Below, one piece after another: positions 46,016 to 58,300 of a DNA stretch of 64,000 nucleotides. Both the position numbers and the translations under genes were made by a program. The stretch comes from Himantopus leucocephalus (Eukaryota > Chordata > Aves > Charadriiformes > Recurvirostridae): the NCBI GenBank assembly GCA_003993805.1, contig RSEF01000005.1, forward strand, positions 17,443,152 through 17,507,151, read 5' to 3'. The first letter of the stretch is position 1, and each line of letters opens with the position of its first letter. A model generated the notes under the pieces. That model saw only the letters and a list, made by a program, of their open reading frames with translations, did not search any database and was not told the DNA's origin.

Positions 46016-49000
46016 TTTCTGCAGAGGGCTCTGCAGCGTGGGTGTTCAGGACATAATCCAAGGTAATTCAGATCCTCAGCCATGCACGTTTCTGTGTTTA
46101 ACACCATTTTCAGGTGGCAGGAAGGGTGTAAAAAGGGTGAGGGCTTCTCCTACCTTGGAAATGTCTGCAACAACAGTGCTCATCACTATCTCACCATCTT
46201 TAAGTCTCCACCACGGGGACCAGGCACCTGCCAGCGTGAAGCACCTGTCGTTATTCACAGTAGGACTCTCCCTTTTTTAATGACGACTTTAATGACCCTA
46301 ATCTGTTGGTGTGAGTGTGGTTAATCCCACAGCTCTAGGGACTGGCAGTTCAGAAACTTTTCCTCTCCTGCCTCTTCACACCTCACTTTGCATCCTAGCC
46401 TAATGCTCCGGCACCAGGATGAGCTGGTGGGACTTGTGCAAAGCTGAAGGCACCAACCCTTGTCCTGGCTTTGAAATCAGGCTGCTGTGAGTAACAGGGT
46501 ATAACAGTAATGAATCAGGCCATCCAACCTCTTATCTTGGGAATGTGACATGCGAGGTGCCATCCAGACACAAGATGCTTGAAGTTAAACCTGTGCTCGA
46601 GTGCTTTGATGAATCTTGGTCCTTGAGGAAGAGGAAGTCTGGCACCATGGATGCAGTGTGTGACAAAGATGTAAATTAAGGGGAGGATGTCCTCTGAAAC
46701 TAATGAGCCTTGGCAGTGGAGGGGAGGACGAGACACTGAAGGTCCATGCAGGGTCCATGCCTATTGGGAGGGGGTTTATATTTTTTTTCCAGAAACCAAC
46801 AGTTGACTTTTGGAAGCCAAGTAGATGCCAGCATCAGAGCAGGAGGAGGGTTGTGTTTCATAGACAAGTCATGGTGGATTAAATGTAAATGAATCTGCAG
46901 CTTGATGGACAAATGGGATCAGTGTCGGGAACCCCAGCTCCTGGTGGGGGATGGATTAGTAACGGGTACCAGTGCGTTTGCACGCAGGGAAGGAATGAAT
47001 GGCAAAGCAGCGAGGTTTCCAGCATTGCCCTGCCTGTAGCTCCACAAGAAAGAGACATCTCCAGGCTCAAAGAAGAGAGGTCAAGCCTAGCTAAACACCA
47101 GCTTGGTCCCCCATCAGAGAGTCGCTGAGGCATGAAGAAAAACTTTAACAGCTGCAATGCTGCTTTTGAACCTCCTAGTAAAAGGGAGGGTCAGGAGGTC
47201 AAAACTTTCAATGCCTCTGGGAAGGAGAGGACTTTTCCCGGCAAGCCTTTGAAAAACCCAAACTAAATTAGCATGACCACACTGCTAAATGCTTGGGAAA
47301 CCTGGACTGCTTGGGTCACAGGCTCCCCCAGCAGCAGACTGGCAAAGAGCTGTTGCATTCCCATACTCAACAGCCATAATTAATGGGGCTATTTCCTAGG
47401 CAAAAGGCAGATCTTGACAATCCTACCCAGCACCTGGATAGGAAACAAAAGCCTGAGGGATGTGCCCTGGGCATCCTTTTTCCTCTCAACACCGTTGCCC
47501 TTTCCATTTCTCCCTTCCTTTTTCTCTTTCTTCACTTCCATCCACCTTTGTTTTGGCTCTTGCTTCCTCCTCTGTTCCTGGTGTTGCACAGCTCAACTCA
47601 TTGTTGAAGTGGGGAATGGCAATGAAGCTGTAATGACCCACCCATATTCTCCCCTAGGGATGCTGGATGGGAACGCAGGAGCTCCAATCTAACTACATCC
47701 CTTTTTTTCTACTTTTTATTGCAAAAGGGGTTATTCGCTTCCACTTTAAAGGTAGATTTTGCTGGTTTGGACCTTTCGCAAGAGCCGTTCTAGCAAAGAG
47801 CAGGCAATGCAGGTTTCTGGGGGACGTAGGGACCTGAGATTTCTGGCTCTGACCCCATCCTGGGTTTTTACAATGCTGCCTTTCCACTTGGCCCACATTT
47901 GTCTACACCATGAGTTTCCTGGGCACCACTTTTCACAAGACCTTTTGCAGGTCATCTCCCTTCACAGCTTCCACCACCATAGGTGTGGAAAGCAGATAGG
48001 CACACACAGACATTGCAGCTGTTGTTAGTGTTTTCAGGAAAGTGCTGTATGCCTACGAGCTGCAATCCAAATACATAGGAAGACCAATGTAGCCAAAGCT
48101 TACTGTTTAGGGCTGCAATCTTGTAATCCCTATTCTTATTGTAGCCACAGGAGACCAGTGCTCAGCAACTTTTGCAGGCTTGCTGCAGAAGCAGAATGGA
48201 TACTTCATTGAATAAAGCAGTAGGACAGGAAATATATCAAGTTTCAGAGGCCAGAAGGCCTGCCCTTGAAGGAGAACGGCCAGTCTTCCCACCAGACCAA
48301 GGTCTCTCCTTTCTGCAAGCCCAAACCCAAGCAGGGCTGTGGGTGGGAATGGTGAGGTGCAGTCCATGGTACACCGGCAGTCAGCTGCAGCGGCTCTGTG
48401 GTGCTGAGCCCCAATTCAGCTCTCCTGTGATGCTGCAGCATCTTTTCTTTCTCATGTCTCTTGTTGTCCTAGAAACAGAGGAAAAAATTCTTCCAGACAA
48501 GCCCTTTTGTTACGGTTAAGGCAGCATCTTCTGTCTCTTAGCAAAATAGCGTATGGTTGCATAATAACACCCTTGCCAGGAAAACAATGGTGGGTTCAAA
48601 ACCTTCCAAAGAAACCTGGAAAAACTTCCCCCCTCCAAACTTTCCCAAAGTCCTAAGGGTGCTGAAAGGGTCAATAGGCACTTCCAACACTGCTACAAGT
48701 ATATGCTATGTAACAGGAGGCAGTACTCCTGTATATATACACTATATATAAAAATATATATATTTTTATCTATATTCATACATCTGTAATTATATGTATT
48801 ATTTTTATATATACATAGGTCCTCCCTTCTGGCTTTGAATTACAGCTCATGAGGTAGGAGGGGTCTGCTGGAAGAGAAAGCTGACATGCCATGTGGTAAC
48901 GGCCACTTCTCTCTCCCAGTGCCAGGGCTCCTCTGGAAATGCTGGGATTTTGGGGACAGTTGTCTTTACTTGAGAGGGAAGCTCGTCTTCTGGGGGAAAT

Positions 49001-51590
49001 GTGCCCTTCTGCATGTTGAGCCGGGCAAGGGATGCGCTGGGTAATTTCTCTGTGGCACATGAAATGTCACAGCTGTGTCAGGAAAGGATGGTGACTGACT
49101 AATTTCCTGAGGTTTTCACGGTCTGGAGATGCATTCCCAAGGTCTCAAGGAGTCCACGGTAAGTGGAGAAGGAGAGGAAAGCACCATAGGGACCATGCAG
49201 CCCTTGTTCCCCAGGAGGAAGGGGACAGCAGCTCCTGTCTCCGGCAGTGCCTGGTGGGAGATGGTGAAATAACAGATGACCTTCAGGCTGGCCAAAAGGC
49301 TTCATAGCCATGATGCTAACCGCATCCAGCTCCTGTGGAGACCAGTGGATGTGGGGCACCTCTGAAAATCTGACTTCTCACTCTTTCCTTTTGGTGATGG
49401 GCCTGAAAACGAACTTTTCCTCTACTCTCCCCTCCCAATAACAGTTCAGAGGGTTTTGGCTTTCGGCAGAAAGATAAAACTCAACAGCTCTGCATCAGAT
49501 TCCAATGCCCCAAACACCTATTTCCCCTCATCCCCCACGCTGACTCTGCAGTGCCACGATGTAGCATGGGCTATCACAGTTGTGCTTCAGATGGCTTGGG
49601 TGGCCGTCTCAGTGGAGATGTACTCTGTTAAGAGAGGCTATAGCTGGTCGCCAAATGATGACCTGCTGCTAGCGCACGGTACTCATGAGGGGCTTTTTTG
49701 TGTAAACATATTCTGCATCTTAAGAAGCCTCAGAGCAAGGAGTCTTCCTGTTGCAATCCTGAGTACGTCAGCAAGACAGAACCATCTTTTTTGGGGAAAC
49801 TCAGATAGGCTTACCATCTCATCTGCAATAGGGAGGCTGCTGGAAAGACCAAAGGACATGCTTGGTTATAATTCAACTGCTCAAGATGCTCAGATAGCTC
49901 CGCTCTCCTCCAGAAAGCAGCTTGGTTGCTCAGTGCACAACGAGCACGCAACTTTTCAAAACTTTAAGATGCATCTTCAGAAAACCCAGCGAGGAATCAG
50001 CAAGCACAAACCCAGAAACCAGCTTGGTCGCCATTCCTGGGTCAGTCCCTGAAGATGGCCTCAGCACCACAGGAGCTTCTGAGCTTTGGTAATAATTCTG
50101 GTGGTAGGTTGAGACACTGCAAGGGTTGGAGGAGGTGGTCCATGAGTAGCTAGTCTGGAAAAGCTCACCAGTATGAAACTATCCCCTGGACATTTTCATT
50201 CATCTCCGTTGATGGAAGGTGTGGAGAAGTCTTTGTAGGGTGGGGGATCAAGGGACCACACAGACATGTGGATGCAGAGTTTTTTTTGGGGTTTTTTTTG
50301 CAGTAATAGCTTTACCTTTACACCTGAAAAGAGATTTCCAATCTTTTTACAAGCTGCTAAAGGCAGAAAGATTTAAAACTCAAAACCTTTTTATTAAAAG
50401 AAAGACAACTGTCCTCACTGGTGGCAAACCGAACCTCTGCTCAATTTTTGTCTGATTAGGATCTCGGAAGAGTAATAAGCTAATAAATAAGATATGTATC
50501 TCCTGAGAACAGCTTTTGTTGTTCTCTTATATAGATCTTGGTTTCTCCTGAGCTGTAAGGTCTCCAGGGCATGGCCCGTGTTATGGAGCACCAGATGTAT
50601 TATCTGATTTTAGGAGATCATAATTATGAGGAATATGTCAGAACAACAGAAAACTTCATTTAAAAACCCAATTAAAGCTGCCGAGTGACAGCTACATACT
50701 TGTGTGTTGCATCATCTCCTAATCCCAGCACCTTGGATGTGGAGAAACAAGTAGTTAAGGATGTTGTAAACCTGACAAGGTCAACATGAGATGGGGATTT
50801 TTCTGACTATAAGTAAAAATTAACGCACTTTTTTGGTGAAGCAGCAGCCCTGAGATCCATTTTAGAGCAGCCACCTTGGGGACCCGTGGTCTAATGGGTG
50901 GGTTATCTTTTCTCAAGAGCTTCTGAATAAAGAAATGTAAAGCCAACTACATGTCTGCCCCACTGCGGGAGATGCTTGGCACTGGGGTTGCGCCAGCACA
51001 GGCATGGCTGGAGCACCCTCACCAGTGGAGACCACCAGATGGGACACTGAGGCTGATGCCACCACAGCTGTCTTCATTGCTTGGCAGGCCATAGAGGAAG
51101 GGCATCAGCATGCAAGGCAGGGGGAGTTTTCAGGTGGGTTTTTTGGGAGCTAGGATGGGAAAAGCAAGAGGAGGGAGGAGGTGAGGAGTTTCCAAAGCCT
51201 ACGGTGTGGCAGCAGGCACCTGCTTCTTCCCAAACCGGCTGAACCTGTCTCCCTCCTCTAGCCTCTCAGCGGTTTTAGAGCATTCAAAGCCCCCAGCCAG
51301 CTGAAGGACATGGGGTGCGTGGGGCTGTGCCTGCGTCCTGGGCCAGGCTAAGTGCTTCCTCTCGGAAAAGGGGTTGTTTCCTCTGTCCTGCCTGGTGACC
51401 TGCCGGCGAAGGTGGAGGTCTGGGCCCTGCCGTTGGACGGGCACAGGATTTTATGTACGGCTGAGCGCTTCCAGCTGGGAACAAGCCCGCCCGCATGGCC
51501 CCGCGGCACCAGGAGCCAGGGGTAGAGAACTTCTGTGGCTCTTGGTTCTTCTTTGGTTCACACCAAAGACACAGTGCGGTTTTGGTTGCC
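46016..51590. other. stretch without recognisable genes
   Basis: No exon, RNA gene or transposon was identified. An AT-rich low-complexity section lies at 48.72-48.83 kb. A 198-codon plus frame at 49456-50052 would begin with TTG, has no recognisable domain and is probably a chance frame. The last few hundred bases (51.2-51.5 kb) become GC-rich and contain several CpG, forming the outer shore of the CpG island. Confidence 0.5.
48720..48826. repeat. AT-rich low-complexity tract
   Basis: Alternating tatata runs, an A run and a T run make an imperfect palindrome (tatataaaaatatatatatttttat). No transposon is attached. This is a likely length-variable low-complexity site. Confidence 0.8.
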
Positions 51591-51926
51591 TTTTTTTTTT
51601 TAAAAAAAGGGATAATTTAAGACTTCTTTTAAAAAACACAATAATGATTTAATACCTTTTTTTAAAAAAAAAAGATAATTTAAGACTTTTTTAAAATAAA
51701 AGGATAATTTAATACTTTTTTTTAAGAGTGCTTTTTTAAAGGAAAATTTAAGACTTTGGGGAGAAAAAAGGAGAATTTAAGGGTTCTTTTTTAAAAAGAA
51801 ACAGGATTTAAGACTTTATTTTTTGAAGGAGAATTTTAAACTTTTTTGAAAAAGAATTTAGAGGGTTTTTTTAAAAAGGAGAATTTGAGACTTCTTTTTT
51901 TTAGAAAAACAAGGAGACTGACAGAC
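51591..51926. repeat. degenerate ~29-bp minisatellite of T-run/A-run units
   Basis: About eleven consecutive units of 27-40 bases are visible, with consensus close to a T-run, an A-run, then ggagaatttaagac. Unit starts lie near 51591, 51627, 51657, 51687, 51716, 51756, 51787, 51815, 51842, 51866 and 51894. Each T-run/A-run pair is self-complementary. Because both runs are AT-only, the array reads as repeated lysine/leucine/phenylalanine peptides in several frames of both strands. These should not be annotated as protein. The array ends within a few bases of the CpG island start. Confidence 0.85.
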
Positions 51927-51966
51927 TTTGAGGGGCTGGGCGCGGGGGGGGAGGGGCGGCGCTCAC

Positions 51967-52060
51967 CTGCCCCGGGGGCGGGGCTGCTGGGGGGGCGTGG
52001 CGGCGGGAGGGGGCGGGGCGTGGCGGGGCCGCGGGGCTGCAGGTCGCCGCGGCTCCGCGC
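51967..52060 (-). other. possible antisense first exon (bidirectional promoter)
   Basis: On the minus strand, 51970-51961 reads gcaggtgagc, the same ten bases as the plus-strand donor at 52141-52150. A divergent transcript starting in the island would therefore have an equally good donor at 51967/51966, and its presumed exon also lacks an ATG. Divergent transcription is common at CpG islands. This is inference from the donor sequence alone. Confidence 0.25.
51974..52020 (+). promoter_or_regulatory. paired Sp1-type GC boxes
   Basis: Two near-identical GC boxes lie 35 bases apart in the same orientation at 51974-51984 and 52009-52020. They sit just upstream of the predicted first exon and fit a plus-strand start near 52030-52060. 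Sp1/KLF factors bind such sites. Confidence 0.6.
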
Positions 52061-52144
52061 TGCGGAGCGGAGCGGCGGGACCGGACCGGATCGGAGCGGT
52101 CGCTGCCGGGGAGAGGAGCCGGACCGGAGCCGGGTCGGCGGCAG
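52030..52144 (+). other. predicted non-coding first exon of an unidentified gene
   Basis: The segment after the GC boxes contains no ATG on the plus strand and ends at gtcggcggcag/gtgagcgc, a full consensus splice donor at 52144/52145. This is the usual arrangement of an untranslated first exon in a CpG-island gene. The start is only approximate, placed about 10-40 bases after the second GC box. It contains a 7-bp-stem hairpin (52052-52068) and several accgg/gagcgg repeats. The gene identity and downstream exons cannot be seen. Confidence 0.5.
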
Positions 52145-53080
52145 GTGAGCGCACACCGGTGCGGTGGGGCCGGGCCGGGCCTCCCGGCGAGGGGCCGTCG
52201 CCGCTGCTTTGCTGCACCGGGGCGCGGCCCGGCCCGGCCCGGCCCTGCCCTGCCCGCAGCCGGGCTGGCACCCCCGGGAGCGGCCGCGGGGAGGGTGGCA
52301 GCTGCGGCGGGTCGGGGACGCTGGCCCCCGGATCTCCCCGGAGTGAGCCGCCCCCGGGACGGCCGGCGCCTCGCCCGCCTGGTGGGGCCCACCGGCAGCG
52401 GGGGATAATCCCATTATTTTGGGGCTGCAAAGTGCAACCACCCGCCCGGGTGTATGGAGTGGGGCAGGGACGGCGAGGAGGTGACTTGGGGGCAGAGGGC
52501 CTTCAGAAGCCCAGAATCCTTTAACGAGAACCCAGGCTGGGATGACTGGGAGACGCTTTCTGCACTGGCAAGACCCCAAGCCCCTTTGCCACCTGCCCGG
52601 TGCTGTGCTGGCCATGTCTTGGTTGGTCGAGCACAGGGTGGCTTTGCCTGCCACCTGCCCAGGGCACCAGGAGCTGGCACCGGCATCCCCAGCACCTCCT
52701 GCCACCAGCATGGCCCACCCAAGCCCCACTGGAAGGAGCAGAATTGCGGTCCCAGTTAACACTGGAAACGCTGGCCAGAGCCCACAGTGGAGGAGCAGCC
52801 AAGGTAGTGTGGGGTCTCAGCTCCCAGTGCCAGGAGCCTCCCCTCACGGTCTGCATCCACGGGGCAAGGCTGTCTGTCCTTCCTTCCCCCAGAGACATCT
52901 CCAGCTCCCCAAGGAGAGGGGTTAAATTCCTCGATAAGAGCCTGGCTCCTCGCTGCATACTTCTGATGCCTTCTGCGAACTCTGCTGGCAGGTTGTTTCG
53001 TAACTCCACTTGTGGCCCGCTGCAGGTGGGAGAACAAACTCCTCTCCCTCTTTTTTCCCTGCCCTGTGACAGCACTGTTT

Positions 53081-53138
53081 AATTGCAACATTAAAAATGC
53101 AATTGCAGGTTAAAAACCCAGTTGCATGTTAAAAACCC
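53081..53138 (+). repeat. 19-20-bp tandem repeat, 3 copies
   Basis: Three consecutive units: aattgcaacattaaaaatgc (53081-53100), aattgcaggttaaaaaccc (53101-53119) and agttgcatgttaaaaaccc (53120-53138). The last two are nearly identical. This is a local tandem array in presumed intronic sequence. Confidence 0.85.
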
Positions 53139-55331
53139 ATCCTGAGTTTGAGGGTGGTGTTGCACGGAGGCAGGGGTCACAGCCACACACCTCTTGCTCA
53201 AACAGAGCAGCTGCCTCCGACACAGCCCATGGCACTCCCCTGGGGATGGCTGGTTTCAGGAGAAATTATGAAAAGGCAGGTGGAAACAGGTGAGAAATGA
53301 CCCAAAAAAGCGAGACAGGAGCTTTGGCTGCTCCTCGCAGTGAGCCAGGGCTGGCTCCCAGGGATGCCAGCGCTAGCAGCATGCTTGTGGGCCCCAGCTC
53401 GGTGCTCTGCTGAGACTTGCCAGGCAGGCGCGGGGCTCCGGGAATGTGTGGCAGCACGAGCGACAGAGCTCAGCTGTCAAATGGCAGGATGCTGGATCCC
53501 ACCAGGATGGGACAGGGCTGCTACGCGCACCATCCGCTAACCTCGTGGAGTAGCTTTGTGGGATCGTGCTCCTCATGCAGTAAGAATTGCAGCTCCTCTT
53601 AGGGAGAAGAGAGCAAATTTGTGCGTGTACATGCTGTATCTGCAGCGGTTATGAGCGGGAAGCGTATCCGAATGCTGTTTGCTGCCTTTACTGGGTAGTG
53701 CTGGTGTTGTCTATTCAGGAAGGGGCTGTGGGGAAGGGGGAATGCTCTTACCTTCTGCTGGTGCCACTGGAATGCCAGGAATCCTCATGCATTCTGGTTA
53801 TCTGCTGGGAGAGCCTGAGCACGGCGCCTGGCCTCCCTCTCAGCATAGCTCTGTTGGCTTCCCAATGCACTCTTGAAAGAAATAGCATGGAAATCAAGAA
53901 GCACCCCAAGTGCATATGTCTTCCTAAAGCCTTTCTTCCACCTTTTCATGGAAAGCTGCATGGCTGGGGAGCATGGCTTGCAGCACCTGCAGGTGCCCAG
54001 CACCCCGCAGCATTGAGCAGTGTGGATCTGGGGGTCCTGCAAGGGGATGCAGGTTGATCTAAAAAATAAAACTGTGCAAATGAGCGTGAGAGAGATGTGG
54101 GAGTTAGCTCTACCCAGGGTTTGAAGAGGGAGGCCTGAGCAACAGTCTGACCCTGAGATAATAAATAACTTAAGAACTAAGTCTGATTTAAAATTATTCT
54201 TTTTTTTTTTTCCCCCCCTTATGCTTAAGAAAAACGAGTTACAGCTCCGCTCAGGCACTTGGTAGCTTTGGATACCCACAGGCCCCAGCGAGTGTGCTGG
54301 GGAGCTTGCCAGCCTTGACCAAACCTTTTGGCAGCGGGTGGCAGCTGGCTGAAGTAGTGCGGTGACGGCCGGTCTGAATCATCCCACGGTGCTCCCTTCC
54401 CTGCTCTTTGAAATATGACTTGACCACAAAAAGGTAGCATGGTGTAATTGCTGAAGATACAGGGATTTACTGCGCCTGGGCAAATAGAGGAGTTTCTGTG
54501 CTGAAGTATTTTGGGGACTGGATGTAAAATGGCGTTGGATGGGAGATGATCTGCTCAGGCAACATGTAGGCTGGCCACCTCCATAGTGGAGATGTGTGTC
54601 ATGGTTGCCTTCACCATCACCATGTGCTGCAGAGAAATATCGCCTCAGTGCATCTGCTCAGGTCCCCACTGGTTCATCTTGTTCATCTTTTTCAACATCT
54701 CTCTGCTCTCTCCCAGTTGTGTCTTCTGCTTTGGGAAAAACCTCCAGTGGTGGCTTGGAGGTTGCCCAAGGCCACATTCTGCTGTCCCCTCATGTGCCGG
54801 GGGTGATGCTTTGGGACCAAATCCAGATAAGGGGTTGATTCTCCCCGGCTGAGAGGCCGTGATGTGCATGCTAAGGCTTTGGAGCAGAGTATTTCCTTGA
54901 TTCATGCAATGTTGAGCGCTGTGGTGAGCTAGGAAGAAGTCCAATTGCTGCTTGACTATGGGTTGCTCTGTGCCCGAGTTCAAATAAAGGCACGAGGGAC
55001 ATTTTAAGTATTACCTCTGTGTGTATGCATTGTTTTTAAGAGCATCTTTTTAAGGTATGTTCCTCGATCTGTCCCAACTTGTCTATGCCCTTGTAAACCT
55101 GTGTAGTCAAATTAAGGCATAAGCGTGTCTCCATGGAAGGTTTTTAACAAAATCCTCTTATTGTAAATGACTGCTAACAATTTTATGTCCTTCCATTTTT
55201 CAGATGCCAAGTTCATGAGCTTCTAAAAGCAGCTGATTATTTGGCTTTTTGTGGACTGGAGTCAGCGCTTTCTTGAGGGCTGGGGTGCTTCCAGCTGCCC
55301 CAGGCTAGTCATCTAGAATAACTCGTTGCTT

Positions 55332-55357
55332 AAAAAAAAAAAAGAAAAGGGGGGGGG
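55332..55357 (+). repeat. A-run plus G-run purine tract
   Basis: Twelve A, g, four A, then nine G. This is a pure purine tract with potential for triplex or G-quadruplex formation. No transposon body precedes it. Confidence 0.8.
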
Positions 55358-58300
55358 GAGAACCCCGCAACGCTTCTTATGTGAACACATGGGTGGATCA
55401 GCCCTGATCTGGAAACTTCAGGGCACTTGAGCACTGCCTGAATTTGGGAAGGCTTCCTCTGCTGCTTTGTAAACCTGCTGCAGCACAGGATGTGCTGGAG
55501 CTCTTGGTCTTAGGAGCCACGTGCTCAAATCTCCCTATGTCCCCCCAGCTGCCTCCTGCAGTCCTAGGAGGACTGGCAATGGGATGCCACAGTGCTCTCA
55601 GCAGCATTTTGGGGTCCAGTGTCCCTCATGGAGGTCCCCCATGATGTTAGACTTAGGACTGTGCTCCTGAGCATGGGGACTTTGGAGGCTCCTGTAGGAG
55701 AGTACCTGGGTTAGCAGATAAGTCCAGCAAGCAGCAGCCTCCCCTTTGCTCCCTACTTTTCCTGCCAGCCCAGGGAAGCCTTTGGCAAGGGGTGGGAGCA
55801 CCCAGCTGGTGGTGTAAAACTGCCCAGCTGAGCGATCACGGGGAGAGTGTTTTTTACGGTTCTTGCTAGTTTAATGATTCCTGCTTGGAATATTGTTTTT
55901 CCCGGGAGGTGAGAGAGCACAGCAGGGAGCTGGTCTCTGCCTCTGGATGCTTGCCTGAGGCGGCTGGTGGTGTGCAGGGGATTGGAGGAACACCACAGAC
56001 ATATCTAGATAAGAATAAAGATGGGTTGGGTTGGTTTTTTTGGAGGCTTTGTGGTTGCTGTTTTCACTTGCTGATTTTTATTTGTTTTCTTTTCCAAGTT
56101 CTAGCAGTGTTTGGAGGTGGCAGTGCTCCTTTCTGCAAAGAGCCAAACATACTTATGGTGGGAAGGCTGGGTGGACACCAGGCGATGGGCTCTTACCTCT
56201 TTGCATGTTGTTCCTGCAACATGAACCTGCCTGCTTGTCTGAAGGACAACTTACTTGAGCTTAATAAATTGTCAGAAAGCAGCTCGTGGTCTCCTTGGGC
56301 TCTTGACCAGTGTGCCCAGGTATTTGCTTAATGGTTTTTGCCTGTAGAAAGTCAGGGGTTTCTCAGGGTTGCTCCGAGATGTCTTTCCTTCCTCTCCTCC
56401 CTGCCCTGATTCCTCTGGGTTGGGGCTTTCTCAGGGTAGCTCGTTGGGTCCTCAGGGTCCCATCCCAAAGGGGTGTCTCTGCGAGGCTTTCCCAGGGCTA
56501 ACGCAGCCTGGGAACCAGGTTGTACCACGTCATACCTGGTCCAAGGTATTCCCACCTGCCCCACCACTGGTGGAGAAGAAAGCTGTATCTGCACAGGGAT
56601 TTGTACAACAGACAGGATGCCTGTGGAGTTAGTAGAAAATGACTTTTTTTCTTTTCTTTTTCTAGTCTTTTAAAAATCTTACAAACTCAGCATCTTATGT
56701 TGCAAAAAGACATTTGCTCTCCCACTCTGGCAGGGAAATATCCCTGGGACCCTGGCACTAGAAACAACATTGCTTTGCATCTTTGAGATGCTGCGTGTGG
56801 AGGATTAGTTGTCCCTCAAATCTACTTTGCCTCAAGTAATTTTTGGGGTCTTTTAACGCGGTTTGAGGATTGCCTAGGCTGTGATGTTGGACTTGGTGCT
56901 GTCCTCTTTTAGTTTAACTTTTTAATGACCTGCTGGGAGTATAAAGAAGTTGGGGTAGGACGTTCCAAAGGCTGAGTTTCCCCAAAGTGACCCCAGGTGC
57001 GCAGGAGTTGCTTGAGGATTAAGCTCCTAAATGCTTCTCAAAAACTAAGATATTTTTATTGCATTTATTGGAACCCTTTGCCAGCATCGAAACTCCTTCA
57101 GCCAGAGGTTTGCTACCTCCCAGCAAGGCGGTTTCGGGGGTTAAATTTGGTCATGCAGCCGTGATCTCCATCGGATGTTGAAGGACAGTGACTTGTACCC
57201 CCCTGATGGATGGCAGCTTTCGTTTTAGTGCTAGATAGGGGATTGAGTTGCCTCTCCAGAAATGTGCCTCCATTCTTGTGCTTTAAAGAGCTTGTTATGT
57301 CTGGGTGGGTTCAGGCAGCAATTGATAACACCTCTGTCTAATTACCCATGTGCCAGGTAGTATGAAAGCAGAGACTTCTAAAATACCCAAGTGTCTTATC
57401 AAAGGTTTCAGCCTGGATTAATTCTGGGTCTCTTGTTTCTTTGACTATGCGTCTGTATGTGTGTGCGAGAAAGAAAGGAACAATTTTAGCTCTCGGCAAA
57501 TGGTCATTAAAGACCTTTTTAATCCTACAAAGTTATAAATAAATATCTGTGGCAGCGTGCACCTGCATATTCATCAGTGCATCCTCTCCTCCGGAGACCC
57601 GGCAGTGCATCCTTGGCGTGTGGCTGCTTTCCCAAGCAGGGTAGGAAACTGCGAGTTATTCTGGAAATGGGAAATAAAATCTGGAAGGTTTATTCCTGGT
57701 TTTGCATTTGCTAATTTGTTAATTACCCTCTCCCCTAGGGTGAGAACTGGAGTGAAAAGAGGATTGCTGGTGACTGACACCACCTCTTCTGAAGGAGGCT
57801 GGAAGGCAGGTTGCAGGGGGAATATTTGTAGGTCATCTGGCTTTTTCATGTCCCTCGTCCTAGTCGGAGGAGAGGTGCAGATCCTGATTTTTTTTTTTTT
57901 TTTTCTGTAATCCTATGGAAATGAAATCCTTAATCGCTTTGAGATGAGACGGGGAGAGTGGGAGGTCAGTGCCTGTCTCCACTTGCCTTGTAGGTGGTCA
58001 AGGCGCATCTCATTCTCTGGGCTGGACGAGGTGAGCATCATGAGGAAGCTGCACTTTGAGGGTCATTTCTGGCTCTTCTGGAGACATTGGGAGAAATAGC
58101 TCGTTGGTTGGATTTTCCCCATTTTGGTCTCACCCTTGGGGGGTGGGGATTGAAATTTGGAGGAAATTGAAACACTTCTCCTTTTTCACTGGGGAGGAGA
58201 AAGCAGGTACTTTGGGTACTTCGGAGTATTTCCAAGGCTTGAACAGGCTTTTGCATCTCCAGATTTGCAACATTCTTCCTATATTCCATGTGATGAGAAA

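Larger units (their letters stand above)
51929..52420. promoter_or_regulatory. CpG island promoter
   Basis: A sudden switch from AT-only repeat to very GC-rich sequence with abundant CpG, against a CpG-poor background in the rest of the window. It includes GC boxes at 51974-51984 (gggggcggggc) and 52009-52020 (gggggcggggcg), both Sp1-type. There is no TATA box, as usual for CpG-island promoters. The strong transition and the downstream splice donor support a genuine transcription start of a housekeeping or developmental gene. The gene is not identifiable because no coding exon lies within view. Confidence 0.85.

Noticed and set aside
49456..50052. 198-codon plus-strand frame
   Set aside because: It starts at TTG rather than ATG, has no recognisable domain and shows no splice or promoter context.
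51836..52762. 308-codon minus-strand frame through the CpG island
   Set aside because: GC-rich DNA has few stops on either strand. The peptide is proline/arginine/alanine rich, runs into the AT minisatellite (lysine/phenylalanine repeats) and shares its span with long plus-strand frames. No domain is recognisable.
57885..57905. Poly-T runs near 57.89, 59.21 and 60.24 kb as antisense retrotransposon poly-A tails
   Set aside because: No element body or target-site duplication was recognised next to them, and bird CR1 elements do not end in poly-A.
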